DNA from: Verrucomicrobiales bacterium
GTDB taxonomy: Bacteria > Verrucomicrobiota > Verrucomicrobiia > Verrucomicrobiales > DEV007
NCBI GenBank assembly: GCA_029213005.1
Contig: JARGPI010000031.1
Span: 1 to 64,000 of the forward strand
Reading direction: 5' to 3'
DNA: 64,000 nt
The notes below the pieces were generated by a model. That model made no database searches. It saw nothing but the letters and a program-made list of their open reading frames with translations, and had not been told where the DNA came from. The position numbers and the translations under genes were made by a program. Of this stretch, positions 51,596 through 59,965 are shown piece after piece; the stretch's first letter is position 1, and every line of letters begins with the position of its first letter.

Positions 51596-52352
51596 CGTTT
51601 TCCAGAGCGTAGGCCCGGGGTGTTTTTCCGGTATGTTTTTTAAAATGCCTCGTGAAGCTGCTCTGATCGTAAAAGCCGAGGTCTGCGGAAATGGCTGCGA
51701 GGGGTGCGGTGTCTTTTCGAATCCGTTCGCAGGCGGACCGGATCCGTAGTTTCATCCAGTAGTCTTTTGCCGGAGTGTTGTAGGTTTGTTTATAGACTCG
51801 CTGAAATTGGCGGACCGAGAGATGGCAGGCTGCGGCGAGGCGGCTGATCCCGGGGAATTCCTGTAGGTCCTCCTCCAGTTTTCTCACCGCTGGTTCGAGG
51901 CGAAAGCGGATCGGGTCACCCGTTGCGTCGGGTGCGGCGGGTTGGAAGGTGCCCATCACGCCGATGACTTTCCCATCGCGATTTTTGATTGGATACTTGC
52001 AGGTCCGATACCAGTTCGGCAGTCCGACATGGTCGAGACAGATTTCAATCTGAGGAGGAAGAGGCGCTCCGGTCCGGTAAATCTCGGCATCGTCGCGGAG
52101 GTATTTTTCTGCAAGCGGACCCGGAGTGAGGTCGTGATCAGTCTTTCCAATCATCTCGGAAATCTCGGTCATCCCGTGGTTGAACGGCAGATTGGAACTA
52201 CAAAAAAGCGTTTCTCCTTTCTGATTTTTGGCGAAGAAATACACATCCGACAATCCATCAATCACCCAGTGAAAATGAGATTCCGGAGCGATCTCTTTGA
52301 GGAAGGCTTCCTGTTCCGACTTCCAACCGGATTTGCCTGATGGCGCATTCAT
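51576..52352 (-). CDS. AraC-family regulator with PAS sensor domain
   Basis: A 258-residue protein. Residues about 25-135 form a PAS domain (HFHWVIDGLSDVYFFAKNQK, MIGKTDHDLTPGPLAEKYLR, then a PIKNRDGKVIGVMGTFQPAA end). The C-terminal AraC domain has two helix-turn-helix units: SRLAAACHLSVRQFQRVYKQ and APLAAISADLGFYDQSSFTR followed by HFKKHTGKTPRAYALE. It is divergent from the HPS-dehydrogenase-sulfatase cluster with 57 bp between starts, so it very probably controls that cluster; the ligand is unknown. Confidence 0.9.
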   Translation of the reverse strand: MNAPSGKSGWKSEQEAFLKEIAPESHFHWVIDGLSDVYFFAKNQKGETLFCSSNLPFNHGMTEISEMIGKTDHDLTPGPLAEKYLRDDAEIYRTGAPLPPQIEICLDHVGLPNWYRTCKYPIKNRDGKVIGVMGTFQPAAPDATGDPIRFRLEPAVRKLEEDLQEFPGISRLAAACHLSVRQFQRVYKQTYNTPAKDYWMKLRIRSACERIRKDTAPLAAISADLGFYDQSSFTRHFKKHTGKTPRAYALENVTSSSA

Positions 52353-52409
52353 ACCAAAACATGTCGCGAATTTCCGCGACGTTCAAGGCGCAGATTGCTA
52401 CAGTTGCCT

Positions 52410-53105
52410 ATGATGAAACCGATTGTCCAGATTTCGCTCGATTTGACGAGTATCGAAGAAGCGCTAGAAACGGCTCACATCGCGATGCGGGCCGGCGTCG
52501 ATTGGCTGGAGGCGGGGACGCCTTTGATTCTGGCGGAGGGCTTACACGGAGTGAAGGCTCTCCGGCGCGAGTTTCCTGACACACCGATCGTCGCTGATCT
52601 GAAAACGATGGATGGCGGCTATCTCGAAGCTGAAATGATGGCAAAAGCCGGTGCCACCCATGTCGTCGTGATGGCGCGGGCTCATCCTGAGACGATCAAA
52701 TGTGTCGTGCAGGCCGGGGCTGATTTCGGGGCAAAAGTGATGGGAGATAATCTGGGGTGTCCGGATATGGTGGCAGGGGCAAAGCAGCTCGAGGACCTCG
52801 GCTGCGACTTTGTGATCCATCACATCGGTTATGATGAAAGGAGAGGGATCGCCGCGGCGGGTCAACCGATGCCGAGTCCGCTCGATAAACTCCGGGAGGT
52901 TGTCGATGCCGTTTCGGTTCCCGTTCAGGCGGTTGGCGGATTGACGCTCGAACAGGCGATAGCGTGTCCGGAATACGGTGCTCCTTTAGTTGTTCTCGGT
53001 GCGCCTTTGACGATCGATGCCGACGCCTTTAAAACGGCCGATGGAGATCTGGAAGGGTCACTGCGTATGATTTGCGAAGCCATCCACCGTTCCAATCCTG
53101 CCTGA
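52410..53105 (+). CDS. 3-hexulose-6-phosphate synthase-like decarboxylase/aldolase (HUMPS/OMPDC superfamily)
   Basis: ATG 52410 (a second ATG is at 52413) gives a 231-residue TIM barrel. IVADLKTMDGGYLEAEMMAK carries the D-x-K-x-x-D catalytic set; its LKTMDxG form is that of hexulose-6-phosphate synthase rather than ketogulonate-6-phosphate decarboxylase. GAKVMGDNLG and VQAVGGLTLEQA follow in the expected order, with phosphate binding near the GG. HPS joins formaldehyde to ribulose 5-phosphate, or the family decarboxylates sugar acids. No SIS-type hexulose isomerase (PHI) is adjacent, so the reaction may be an aldol cleavage or decarboxylation in sugar-acid breakdown. It is the first gene of the AraC-controlled cluster. 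Confidence 0.8.
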   Translation: MMKPIVQISLDLTSIEEALETAHIAMRAGVDWLEAGTPLILAEGLHGVKALRREFPDTPIVADLKTMDGGYLEAEMMAKAGATHVVVMARAHPETIKCVVQAGADFGAKVMGDNLGCPDMVAGAKQLEDLGCDFVIHHIGYDERRGIAAAGQPMPSPLDKLREVVDAVSVPVQAVGGLTLEQAIACPEYGAPLVVLGAPLTIDADAFKTADGDLEGSLRMICEAIHRSNPA

Positions 53106-53123
53106 ACCGATACCCTTGATATA

Positions 53124-54155
53124 ATGATGAAATCACCAGCGGTAGTTAATTTTGCGCCCGAAAAAGGATCTGTCGAAATTCGGGAAATAGGGAAACCGGA
53201 GATCGGGCCGGATGATGTTCTTCTCGAAGTGGCCAACGTTGGCGTTTGTGGTAGCGATTTGCATCAGTGGACGGCGGATCACTCCTGGCCGGTGAATTAT
53301 CCGGTGGTTCTGGGGCACGAATTCGGCGGTCATATCGTCGAAGTTGGAAGTGCGGTGAATGGCTGGAATGAGGGCGACCGGGTCGTCAGCGAGACCGCCG
53401 CGATTATCAGCGCGGACAATCCGATGACGCGCCGGGGGCTCTACAATCTTGATTCGACCCGGAAAGGGTTTGGTTATGGGGTCGATGGCGCGATGACTCG
53501 CTTCGTGCGGGTGCCGTCGCGAATTTTGCACACGGTGCCCGATCATTTGCCGTTTGAACAGGCCTGCCTCACCGAGCCTTCTTGCGTCGCCTACAATGCG
53601 GTGGTGAAAAATGCCCGTATCGAGCCCGGCGACCGGGTTTTGGTGCTCGGTCCGGGGACTATCGGTATTCTCTGTGCGGCAATGGCGCGCCTTTGCGGTG
53701 CTGAAGTCGCACTACTCGGGCTGGAGCAGGATCGTCACCGGCTCACCATCGCGGAGAAAGCCTACGGGTGTAAAACCATAGTGGGCGATGCCACCGACTG
53801 GGCGATGGAGCGCGATGGCCTGGGCTGCGACGGAGTGATTGATGCCGCGGGAGCCAGCGCGACTTTAAAAATTGCGATGGACCTGGTGAGGCCTGCGGGA
53901 TGGATCAGTAAAGTGGGCTGGGGACCACAGCCGCTCGGTTTTAATCTCGATCCGCTCGTTCAGAAAAATATCACGTTGCAGGGAAGCTTCAGTCATAACT
54001 GGCCGATTTGGGAAAGGGTTATCGCCCTGTTGTCGAGCGGCGCTCTAGATGTGAGGCCTATTATCGGCGGGGTCTGGTCGATTGAGGATTGGCACGAAGC
54101 CTTCGAGAAAATGCACTCGGGCGAGGTTGTGAAAAGTGTATTAAAACCCTGGTAA
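53124..54155 (+). CDS. Zinc-type medium-chain alcohol/polyol dehydrogenase
   Basis: A 343-residue MDR dehydrogenase. GVCGSDLHQW holds the catalytic zinc Cys, GHEFGGHIVEVG the next ligands (His and Glu), and RVLVLGPGTIGILCAAMARL the Rossmann loop. The usual four-Cys structural-zinc lobe is replaced by a Cys-free segment (ADNPMTRRGLYNLDSTRKGF), which is unusual. It probably oxidises a sugar, polyol or sugar acid with NAD. The gene follows the HPS-like gene by 18 bp and precedes the sulfatase by 5 bp. Confidence 0.85.
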   Translation: MMKSPAVVNFAPEKGSVEIREIGKPEIGPDDVLLEVANVGVCGSDLHQWTADHSWPVNYPVVLGHEFGGHIVEVGSAVNGWNEGDRVVSETAAIISADNPMTRRGLYNLDSTRKGFGYGVDGAMTRFVRVPSRILHTVPDHLPFEQACLTEPSCVAYNAVVKNARIEPGDRVLVLGPGTIGILCAAMARLCGAEVALLGLEQDRHRLTIAEKAYGCKTIVGDATDWAMERDGLGCDGVIDAAGASATLKIAMDLVRPAGWISKVGWGPQPLGFNLDPLVQKNITLQGSFSHNWPIWERVIALLSSGALDVRPIIGGVWSIEDWHEAFEKMHSGEVVKSVLKPW

Positions 54156-54160
54156 GGTTG

Positions 54161-55468
54161 ATGATTCGTGTCCTGTCTATTTTTCTGATTCTTCTTTGTC
54201 TGTCCTGTTCTGGGCGGGAGCGGCCCAATATAGTTTTCATCCTCGCGGATGATTTGGGTTACGGCGATTTGGGTTGTTACGGCTGCACCGATATCAAAAC
54301 TCCGCACCTCGATCGTCTCGCAAGCGAAGGGGTAAGATTTACCGATTTCTACGCTAACGGGGCGGTTTGTTCACCGACCCGCGTTGCGTTTCTGACGGGA
54401 CGGTATCAGCATCGAATTGGGATCTTCAACGCGCTGACCTATCAGCAGGCCGGGGTCGGTTTGCCGGAGGAGGGGGCTACGATTGCGGATGCGTTGAAAG
54501 AGGCTGGCTATCGCACCGGGCTATCGGGGAAATGGCATGTGGGCTACGATTTTGAGCGGTGTCCGATCCAGCAGGGTTTTGATCATTTCTTTGGATTGCT
54601 GGGCGGGAATCATCATTATTTCAAGCACATGGATCGCATTGGAGTTCCGGATCTCTGGCTGGGGAATGAAGCTGTGGAGCGCGAAGGGTATAGCACGGAT
54701 CTGATCACAGAGGACGCAGTGAAGTTTCTGGAAAGTAATCAGAAGGCACCCTTTTTTCTATACCTCTCTCATGCCGCTCCCCATTTCCCCTGGCAGGGGC
54801 CGGGCGATGAGAAAAAAGTAGTGAAACCGAAGAGTAAATCCTGGCAGACCGGAGATAGAGAAACCTATATCGCTATGGTTGAAAGGATGGATCATGGCAT
54901 CGGGCGGGTCCTGACAAAACTCGATGACTTGGGGCTCCGCGAAAATACTCTCGTTGTTTTTACCTCCGATAATGGCGGGCACAGCTGGTCTCGAAATGCT
55001 CCGTTACGGGATTACAAAGGCACCCTCTGGGAAGGCGGAATTCGGGTGCCCTGTATGGCGCGGTGGAGTGGAGTGATTCCGGCCGATACCACGAGTTCGC
55101 AGATCGGAATTACGATGGATTGGACCGCTACGTTCCGGAATCTGGCCGGTTTGCCCCGGGATGAGGCGGGTGCAGACGGAATCGACCTAATGCCAGTGTT
55201 GACGGGGGAAAAGCCGGTTCAGGAACGCTCTCTTTTCTGGCTCCATCGTAAAACGCCCTTTCGAAAAAGTGTGATTGAAGGTCGTGCGGTTCGCCGGGGT
55301 GATTGGAAATTGATCGAGTTTGCGGATGGGAAAAACCACCTGTTCGATTTGAAAACTGATCCGGGGGAGACCTCGGACCAATACAAATCCCGTCTTGAAA
55401 TGGTTTTGGAAATGCGACAGCTATTGGATAAGTGGGAGAAAGAAATCAATCATGAGACTGGAGAATAA
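54161..55468 (+). CDS. Exported sulfatase (formylglycine type)
   Basis: ATG 54161 starts a signal peptide (MIRVLSIFLILLCLSC) that may end in a lipoprotein Cys at 16, though the lipobox is weak. NIVFILADDLGYGDLG gives metal ligands, and AVCSPTRVAFLTGRYQHR holds Cys70, the formylglycine precursor. GKWHVG and FTSDNGGHSWSRN follow as expected. It should desulfate a glycan in the cell envelope before the sugar enters the catabolic genes on both sides. The 3' end overlaps the SDR gene by 17 bp, which shows one transcript. Confidence 0.93.
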   Translation: MIRVLSIFLILLCLSCSGRERPNIVFILADDLGYGDLGCYGCTDIKTPHLDRLASEGVRFTDFYANGAVCSPTRVAFLTGRYQHRIGIFNALTYQQAGVGLPEEGATIADALKEAGYRTGLSGKWHVGYDFERCPIQQGFDHFFGLLGGNHHYFKHMDRIGVPDLWLGNEAVEREGYSTDLITEDAVKFLESNQKAPFFLYLSHAAPHFPWQGPGDEKKVVKPKSKSWQTGDRETYIAMVERMDHGIGRVLTKLDDLGLRENTLVVFTSDNGGHSWSRNAPLRDYKGTLWEGGIRVPCMARWSGVIPADTTSSQIGITMDWTATFRNLAGLPRDEAGADGIDLMPVLTGEKPVQERSLFWLHRKTPFRKSVIEGRAVRRGDWKLIEFADGKNHLFDLKTDPGETSDQYKSRLEMVLEMRQLLDKWEKEINHETGE

Positions 55469-56243
55469 AGTCGTAATCGTAACCGGGAGTTGCACGGGGA
55501 TCGGAAAAGCGATCGCAAAGCGTTGTGTCGAGGAAGGCGCGAAAGTCGTGATCCACGGATTGGAAGAAGACTGGGCTCGTGATGTCGTGGAGGAGTTGGG
55601 AGCAGAGTGTGCCGTTTCTCTAGTTGAAGATATCACTCAGTCCAGTTGTCCCGAAAAGCTGGTGCAGTTGGCGGTTGATACTTTCGGCAGGCTGGATGCG
55701 GTGGTCAATAACGCCGCCGCAGTAACTTCGTCGGATATCCATACTACCGACCTACCCCTGTTCCGGAATGTGTTAGAAGTTAATACTCTGGCACCCTTTG
55801 CATTAATCAAAACAGCGCTGCCGGAGCTGAGGAAAGTTCGTGGCTGTGTATTGAATATCGGTAGTGTCAATGCCTGGAGCGGCGAGCCGAATCTGCTCGC
55901 TTACTCCGTCTCAAAAGGTGCGCTTATGACTTTGACGAGAAACCTCGGCGATACCCTGATGCGGGAGGACGGGGTGCGAGTGAACCAAATCAATCCCGGC
56001 TGGGTCTTGACGGAAAACGAAGCGGAGCGGAAGCGCTCCCACGGGTTGAAAGAGGATTGGTATACCGATCTGCCGAAAACCTATGCTCCGGCCGGCCGCA
56101 TTCTTCAACCGTCGGAAATCGCAGCGGCGGCGATTTACTGGCTGGCTGACGAGAGTGGCCCGGTCAGCGGTCAGGTAGTGGACTTAGAACAACATCCTTT
56201 TATTGGGAGGAACCCGCCGAAAGACGAAACGACAATTGTATAG
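55452..56243 (+). CDS. Short-chain dehydrogenase/reductase
   Basis: ATG 55452 lies within the sulfatase 3' end. The 263-residue classical SDR has the TGSCTGIGKAIA cofactor loop, NNAA in AVVNNAAAVTS, the catalytic Ser in NIGSVNAWSG and YSVSK (Tyr and Lys), followed by INPGWVLT. It probably oxidises or reduces a sugar or sugar-acid hydroxyl in the same pathway. The 59-bp gap to the next gene holds three phased GTAC palindromes. Confidence 0.9.
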   Translation: MRLENKVVIVTGSCTGIGKAIAKRCVEEGAKVVIHGLEEDWARDVVEELGAECAVSLVEDITQSSCPEKLVQLAVDTFGRLDAVVNNAAAVTSSDIHTTDLPLFRNVLEVNTLAPFALIKTALPELRKVRGCVLNIGSVNAWSGEPNLLAYSVSKGALMTLTRNLGDTLMREDGVRVNQINPGWVLTENEAERKRSHGLKEDWYTDLPKTYAPAGRILQPSEIAAAAIYWLADESGPVSGQVVDLEQHPFIGRNPPKDETTIV

Positions 56244-56293
56244 GGTACCATTACAAACTGTACAGGGTACCGTCCAAAAGTGTACAGGGTACA
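56237..56293. repeat. Phased GTAC palindrome cluster, locus 4 (triplet)
   Basis: Units TGTATAGGGTACC (56237-56249), TGTACAGGGTACC (56259-56271) and TGTACAGGGTACA (56281-56293) start exactly 22 bp apart. The last ends 9 bp before ATG 56303, taking the place of the ribosome binding region, and the first lies within 6 bp of the SDR coding end. Confidence 0.9.
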
Positions 56294-56302
56294 ATCCCAT
56301 TT

Positions 56303-57193
56303 ATGATGCCAAAACTAGCTGCCTTTCCCAAAGCCTACATGCAAGCCCTCTGTAAAGATGGCTCGATGACCGTCTCCGAGTGGATCAACTTAGCCGCCGA
56401 TCTGGATGTCGCCGGTCTGGAGTGGTATGCCGGGTTTCTGGAGATGGAGGATCCGTCGAATTGGCCGGTTTTCCGGAAGCAGGTCGAAGCTATAGGAAAG
56501 GTGATCCCGATGATGTGTTGCTCGCCGGATTTTACTCATCCGGATCAAGCCTTTCGCGAGCGGGAAATCGCGAAACAGAAACGTTGGATCGATATGACTG
56601 AGACTCTCGGCGGGACCTACTGCCGGGTTCTCAGTGGGCAGCGTCGGCCTGAGTTATCGATCGACGAGGGTGTGAAGCTGGCGGCGGATTCGATCTATAC
56701 CTGCCTGCCCTATGCAGAGGAGCGGGACATCACTTTGATTATTGAAAATCACTATAAAGATGACTTCTGGCAGTATCCCGAGTTCGCCCAGCAAATGGAT
56801 GTGTTTTGTCAGTTGGTTGACGCGGTGGAGCATCCCTGTTTCGGGGTGAACTATGACCCGAGTAATACCTATCTGGCAGGAGAGGATCCGGTTGAACTAT
56901 TGAAACGGGTTTCGCACCGGGTTGTGACGATGCATGCCAGTGACCGCTATCTGGCGGAGGGAACGATCGAAGATTTACGGCGCGATGAAACCGGGGCGGA
57001 AGGCTACGCGAAACGTCTCCGGCACGGCGAAATAGGGAAGGGGCTTAATGATTACGATGCAATTTTCTCCGAGCTGCGGGCTAAAGGTTTTGATGGATGG
57101 ATCAGTATCGAAGACGGGGTGGACGGAATCGATCAACTGAAACGCAGTGTGGCTTTTTTACAGAGAAAGGTCGCGCAATATTGGGAGCCCTAG
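56303..57193 (+). CDS. Sugar phosphate isomerase/epimerase (xylose isomerase-like TIM barrel)
   Basis: A 296-residue cytosolic protein. DITLIIENHYKDDFWQYPEF carries the first metal Glu, CFGVNYDPSNTYLAGEDPVE the Asp, VVTMHASDRYL the His/Asp and GWISIEDGVDG the last Glu, as in the IolE/IolI and D-tagatose epimerase family. It probably isomerises the sugar or keto-acid intermediate of the upstream genes. It is the last gene of the cluster in the same direction, with a triplet of GTAC palindromes immediately before the start. Confidence 0.85.
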   Translation: MMPKLAAFPKAYMQALCKDGSMTVSEWINLAADLDVAGLEWYAGFLEMEDPSNWPVFRKQVEAIGKVIPMMCCSPDFTHPDQAFREREIAKQKRWIDMTETLGGTYCRVLSGQRRPELSIDEGVKLAADSIYTCLPYAEERDITLIIENHYKDDFWQYPEFAQQMDVFCQLVDAVEHPCFGVNYDPSNTYLAGEDPVELLKRVSHRVVTMHASDRYLAEGTIEDLRRDETGAEGYAKRLRHGEIGKGLNDYDAIFSELRAKGFDGWISIEDGVDGIDQLKRSVAFLQRKVAQYWEP

Positions 57194-57299
57194 TTCCCGT
57201 TGGATTGTATTCTGTTTGACAAAAGGAGTCCTTTCTCCAAGTTGAAGTCTCGTTGCCCGCTAAAACCAAACAGACTGAGACACTTATCATCCCACCACG

Positions 57300-58529
57300 A
57301 TGAGCCCGAAATATCGGCTGCGGCCCACTACGAATGCGATTCAGCACGGAACCAAAACTCCGAAGCGGGGGCGAACCGTATTTTTGCCGATTGTGATGTT
57401 AGCAGTAGTGGGGTTGACGGCTCTATTGGTGTCGACAACGCAGCCTCCGACTTTGGTGTATGAGCAGGAGATTGGAAAAAATATCAGCACGACGCTGAAC
57501 AAGCTGGCGGCGATAACCCCTCAGAAAATTGATTTGAGAGATCTGCCGGAAAGTTTCGCCAGAGTGATAGAACCGGAGTTGCTAAAAATCGACCTGAAAC
57601 CGGAGCCGGAAGTGATTGAGGAGGAACCGCCAGAGAAATTTGTGGCCGTGAAACCTCTCGCCGTGGCAGATCCGATCTCTGAAGAGGAAATCGCAGAACC
57701 ACCTGCTGTGGAAGAGGTGAAAGAGATTGAGGCGGTAGCGGAAGTCGCGGAGGTTACCGACCCAATTATCGAGTCGATCGTCTACTCCGACCCGGAGCTG
57801 GAACAAATGAATCATGAGCGGACCGCCGCTGGTCTGCCGGCTCCGGCGCCTCTTGAGGTGGAAAAAGTCATTCCGGTGGTGCCCACGGTCTGCCGAGTCG
57901 AAGACTGCCCCGATTTTTTGAAACTGAAGGAGCACGAGCTGCATTTTAATTTACCGGGTGGAAGTCACCGGGTGAAAATTGGAGACTTTCTCTCCGGCGA
58001 TCAGCGCAAACTGCGGGAGGTCGGCGAGCTTTTGATCAGTGAGCTGGCGAAAGGGAATCCGTTAAATGCCTCCCTGCAAAGTAATCCCGAAATCAATCTC
58101 GACCGGACTGAGCCCGCTCTGGCGATCCCGAAGGCAAAGTTGGTCACGGAGGAGGAGCGACTCAATGCGGTTCCCATCGTGCATTCAGTGACATCGGGGC
58201 GTTTCACTCCCTGGATGACGCCCGGAGAGTTGAATGACCACATTTTGTCAAAGGACTGTGGTGATGCGAAAAATTTCTGGGATGCCGGAAACTGGATCAC
58301 TGCGGTTGAGGGGAGAATCTTCGACGGAGTTCAGCAATACCGGATCATCCACGAGAAGACTCCTCAGGAACGGAGATTTCAATGGGTCTACCGAATCGCA
58401 CAAACCCGCGAGGAATTTAACCGGAAGCTGGAGATCCAGAAGAAGTCCGGCTTCCGATTGGTGCAGAGTCAGATGTATGTCGATGCAGACGAGATCCCCC
58501 GGTTTCAGGCCGTCTGGCACCGGAGGTAA
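57300..58529 (+). CDS. Membrane-anchored protein with Pro/Glu-rich linker and BTRD-like C-terminus
   Basis: A 409-residue protein with one N-terminal membrane segment (FLPIVMLAVVGLTALLVSTT), then a long Pro/Glu/Val-rich linker (about residues 95-200, for example PEPEVIEEEPPEKFVAVKPL) like the periplasmic spacer of TonB. The C-terminal 90 residues (NFWDAGNWITAVEGRIFDGV, then GFRLVQSQMYVDADEIPRFQ and AVWHRR) resemble bacterial tandem repeat/polyglycine hydrolase-like modules with their closing RFQAVW strand. No TonB signature is present. An envelope-spanning structural role is a guess. Confidence 0.6.
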   Translation: MSPKYRLRPTTNAIQHGTKTPKRGRTVFLPIVMLAVVGLTALLVSTTQPPTLVYEQEIGKNISTTLNKLAAITPQKIDLRDLPESFARVIEPELLKIDLKPEPEVIEEEPPEKFVAVKPLAVADPISEEEIAEPPAVEEVKEIEAVAEVAEVTDPIIESIVYSDPELEQMNHERTAAGLPAPAPLEVEKVIPVVPTVCRVEDCPDFLKLKEHELHFNLPGGSHRVKIGDFLSGDQRKLREVGELLISELAKGNPLNASLQSNPEINLDRTEPALAIPKAKLVTEEERLNAVPIVHSVTSGRFTPWMTPGELNDHILSKDCGDAKNFWDAGNWITAVEGRIFDGVQQYRIIHEKTPQERRFQWVYRIAQTREEFNRKLEIQKKSGFRLVQSQMYVDADEIPRFQAVWHRR

Positions 58530-58541
58530 TGGGGGATTCCG

Positions 58542-59195
58542 TTAAGAGATCACCCCGGAACGAAACGCTTCCCCGACAGCCTGACCCAGATTGTTGACCC
58601 GCATTTTTGAATAGATCTGGCGAACGTGATTGTCGATGGTATGGATGCTGCGATTGTATTTTTCGCTGATGTCTTTCTTGGTCAGTCCCTCGGAAAGCAA
58701 TTGTAACAGCTCGATTTCGCGATCTTTGAGATTGAAGTTGCTGGCCGCTCTCAGGTTCGGGCGGAAGGCTTTGACCAGGATCGAAGCAATGTCCGGACTA
58801 AGCGGAGTCTTCTGGTTGACGAGATCGTAGAGGGACTCGTGAATCCGGCTGTCGCACTCCGACTTCAAGAGATATCCATCGGCTCCGGAAGCCAACATGA
58901 GACGGACAAATTTCTCCTCCTGCTGTTTTGAGAGAACCAGAATAGGGAGATCGACATCAAGTTTCCGAAGGGTCGCCATATCAAACTGGCAGATTTCCTC
59001 GGCGCGCTCATCGGGATCGTAAATGATGATCGATGGCTTCGGCGTTTTATCCTTAAGATCGTCGGTGTCATCGACTTGAATGACATTCAAATCTTCATGC
59101 AATCTTTGTTGGAGAGATTGATCATGACTGATAACCCATACTAGTTTTAAGTCTGGCATTGGTTGCTTAGCGTTTATTTGAGGTTCAAACTTCAT
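58542..59195 (-). CDS. LuxR-family response regulator with an altered receiver
   Basis: A 217-residue protein. The receiver half keeps an Asp at the phosphoacceptor place (SIIIYDPDERAEEI) and the Lys in GYLLKSE, but its N-terminal acidic pair reads VISHDQ, so magnesium binding may be weak. The C-terminal LuxR domain is intact (LKDREIELLQLLSEGLTKKD and SIHTIDNHVRQIYSKMRVNN). No kinase is adjacent; the ECF sigma factor gene lies just upstream on the same strand, 42 bp away, suggesting joint transcription. Confidence 0.8.
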   Translation of the reverse strand: MKFEPQINAKQPMPDLKLVWVISHDQSLQQRLHEDLNVIQVDDTDDLKDKTPKPSIIIYDPDERAEEICQFDMATLRKLDVDLPILVLSKQQEEKFVRLMLASGADGYLLKSECDSRIHESLYDLVNQKTPLSPDIASILVKAFRPNLRAASNFNLKDREIELLQLLSEGLTKKDISEKYNRSIHTIDNHVRQIYSKMRVNNLGQAVGEAFRSGVIS

Positions 59196-59237
59196 GTAAC
59201 GGGATGATGTAATGAGATGGAAAATTTGGGATGTCGG

Positions 59238-59792
59238 TTAGTTCTCACCGGGCATCTCTTCCTGCAGTTTCCGGGAGACGCACTCCCGCAGGTTCTTTCT
59301 GATGCGGCTCAAAACCCGGTAAACCGCACCCGAGGTCCGGCCTATGATTTGAGCGATAGATTCGATGCCAAGTCCGTCGTTGTAGCGGAGATCGACGATG
59401 CTCCGGTGCTGACTTTTCAAGCGGTTGACGCAGCCGCTGAGCATTTCGTGACGTTTGTCGAAGTAATCAATTTCCTGCTCAATGTTTTCTTCCAGCAGCA
59501 TCAGGGTGTCCTCGCTGAAAGGCATGGAACGTCGTGCCGGCTGACGGCGATATTTGAGCACTTGATTGAAAATTACCTTCCTTGCCCAGGCCGAAAAATT
59601 GGTTCCGGGCTGAAATTGGTCAAAACTTCTCCACATCACCAGCTTTGATTCCTGGAGGATGTCGTTCGAGTCCTCGACATTTGGCACGAGCATAAGAACG
59701 TACCTGCCTAGTCTTTGTTCGTGCTCCGCGAGGAGACGAATAAAGTCTTCGGCTTGATCAGATTCGATCCCGTCAGTGCCTTTTTCCATCAA
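59238..59792 (-). CDS. ECF-type RNA polymerase sigma factor
   Basis: A 184-residue sigma factor. Region 2 reads DFIRLLAEHEQRLGRYVLML, then NDILQESKLVMWRSFDQFQP and FSAWARKVIFNQVLKYRR. Region 4 reads LVDLRYNDGLGIESIAQIIG in shape, with RTSGAVYRVLSRIRKNLREC as the recognition helices. This is the type common in planctomycetes and verrucomicrobia, usually paired with a FecR-like or LamG anti-sigma gene. Here no such partner follows; a LuxR regulator gene is downstream instead. Confidence 0.9.
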   Translation of the reverse strand: MMEKGTDGIESDQAEDFIRLLAEHEQRLGRYVLMLVPNVEDSNDILQESKLVMWRSFDQFQPGTNFSAWARKVIFNQVLKYRRQPARRSMPFSEDTLMLLEENIEQEIDYFDKRHEMLSGCVNRLKSQHRSIVDLRYNDGLGIESIAQIIGRTSGAVYRVLSRIRKNLRECVSRKLQEEMPGEN

Positions 59793-59965
59793 TGGTTCAG
59801 TAACTTAAGTCGCTGACATGAAAAAATTGGACACTTCTAAGCAAAGTTTTTCGTCTTTTTTTGTCGAATTTACATCCGGAAAGTTGCGCAACAAAGCAAT
59901 CTGTGCCGCTTTGCAGCACGATTTGGCGGTTTTGCCGGGAAAATTAGTTGGAGCGATCCCGGATT

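Noticed and set aside
7736..56293. CRISPR array reading of the 22-bp spaced repeats
   Set aside because: At most three units occur per locus, spacers are only 9 bp and partly palindromic, and no cas genes are present.
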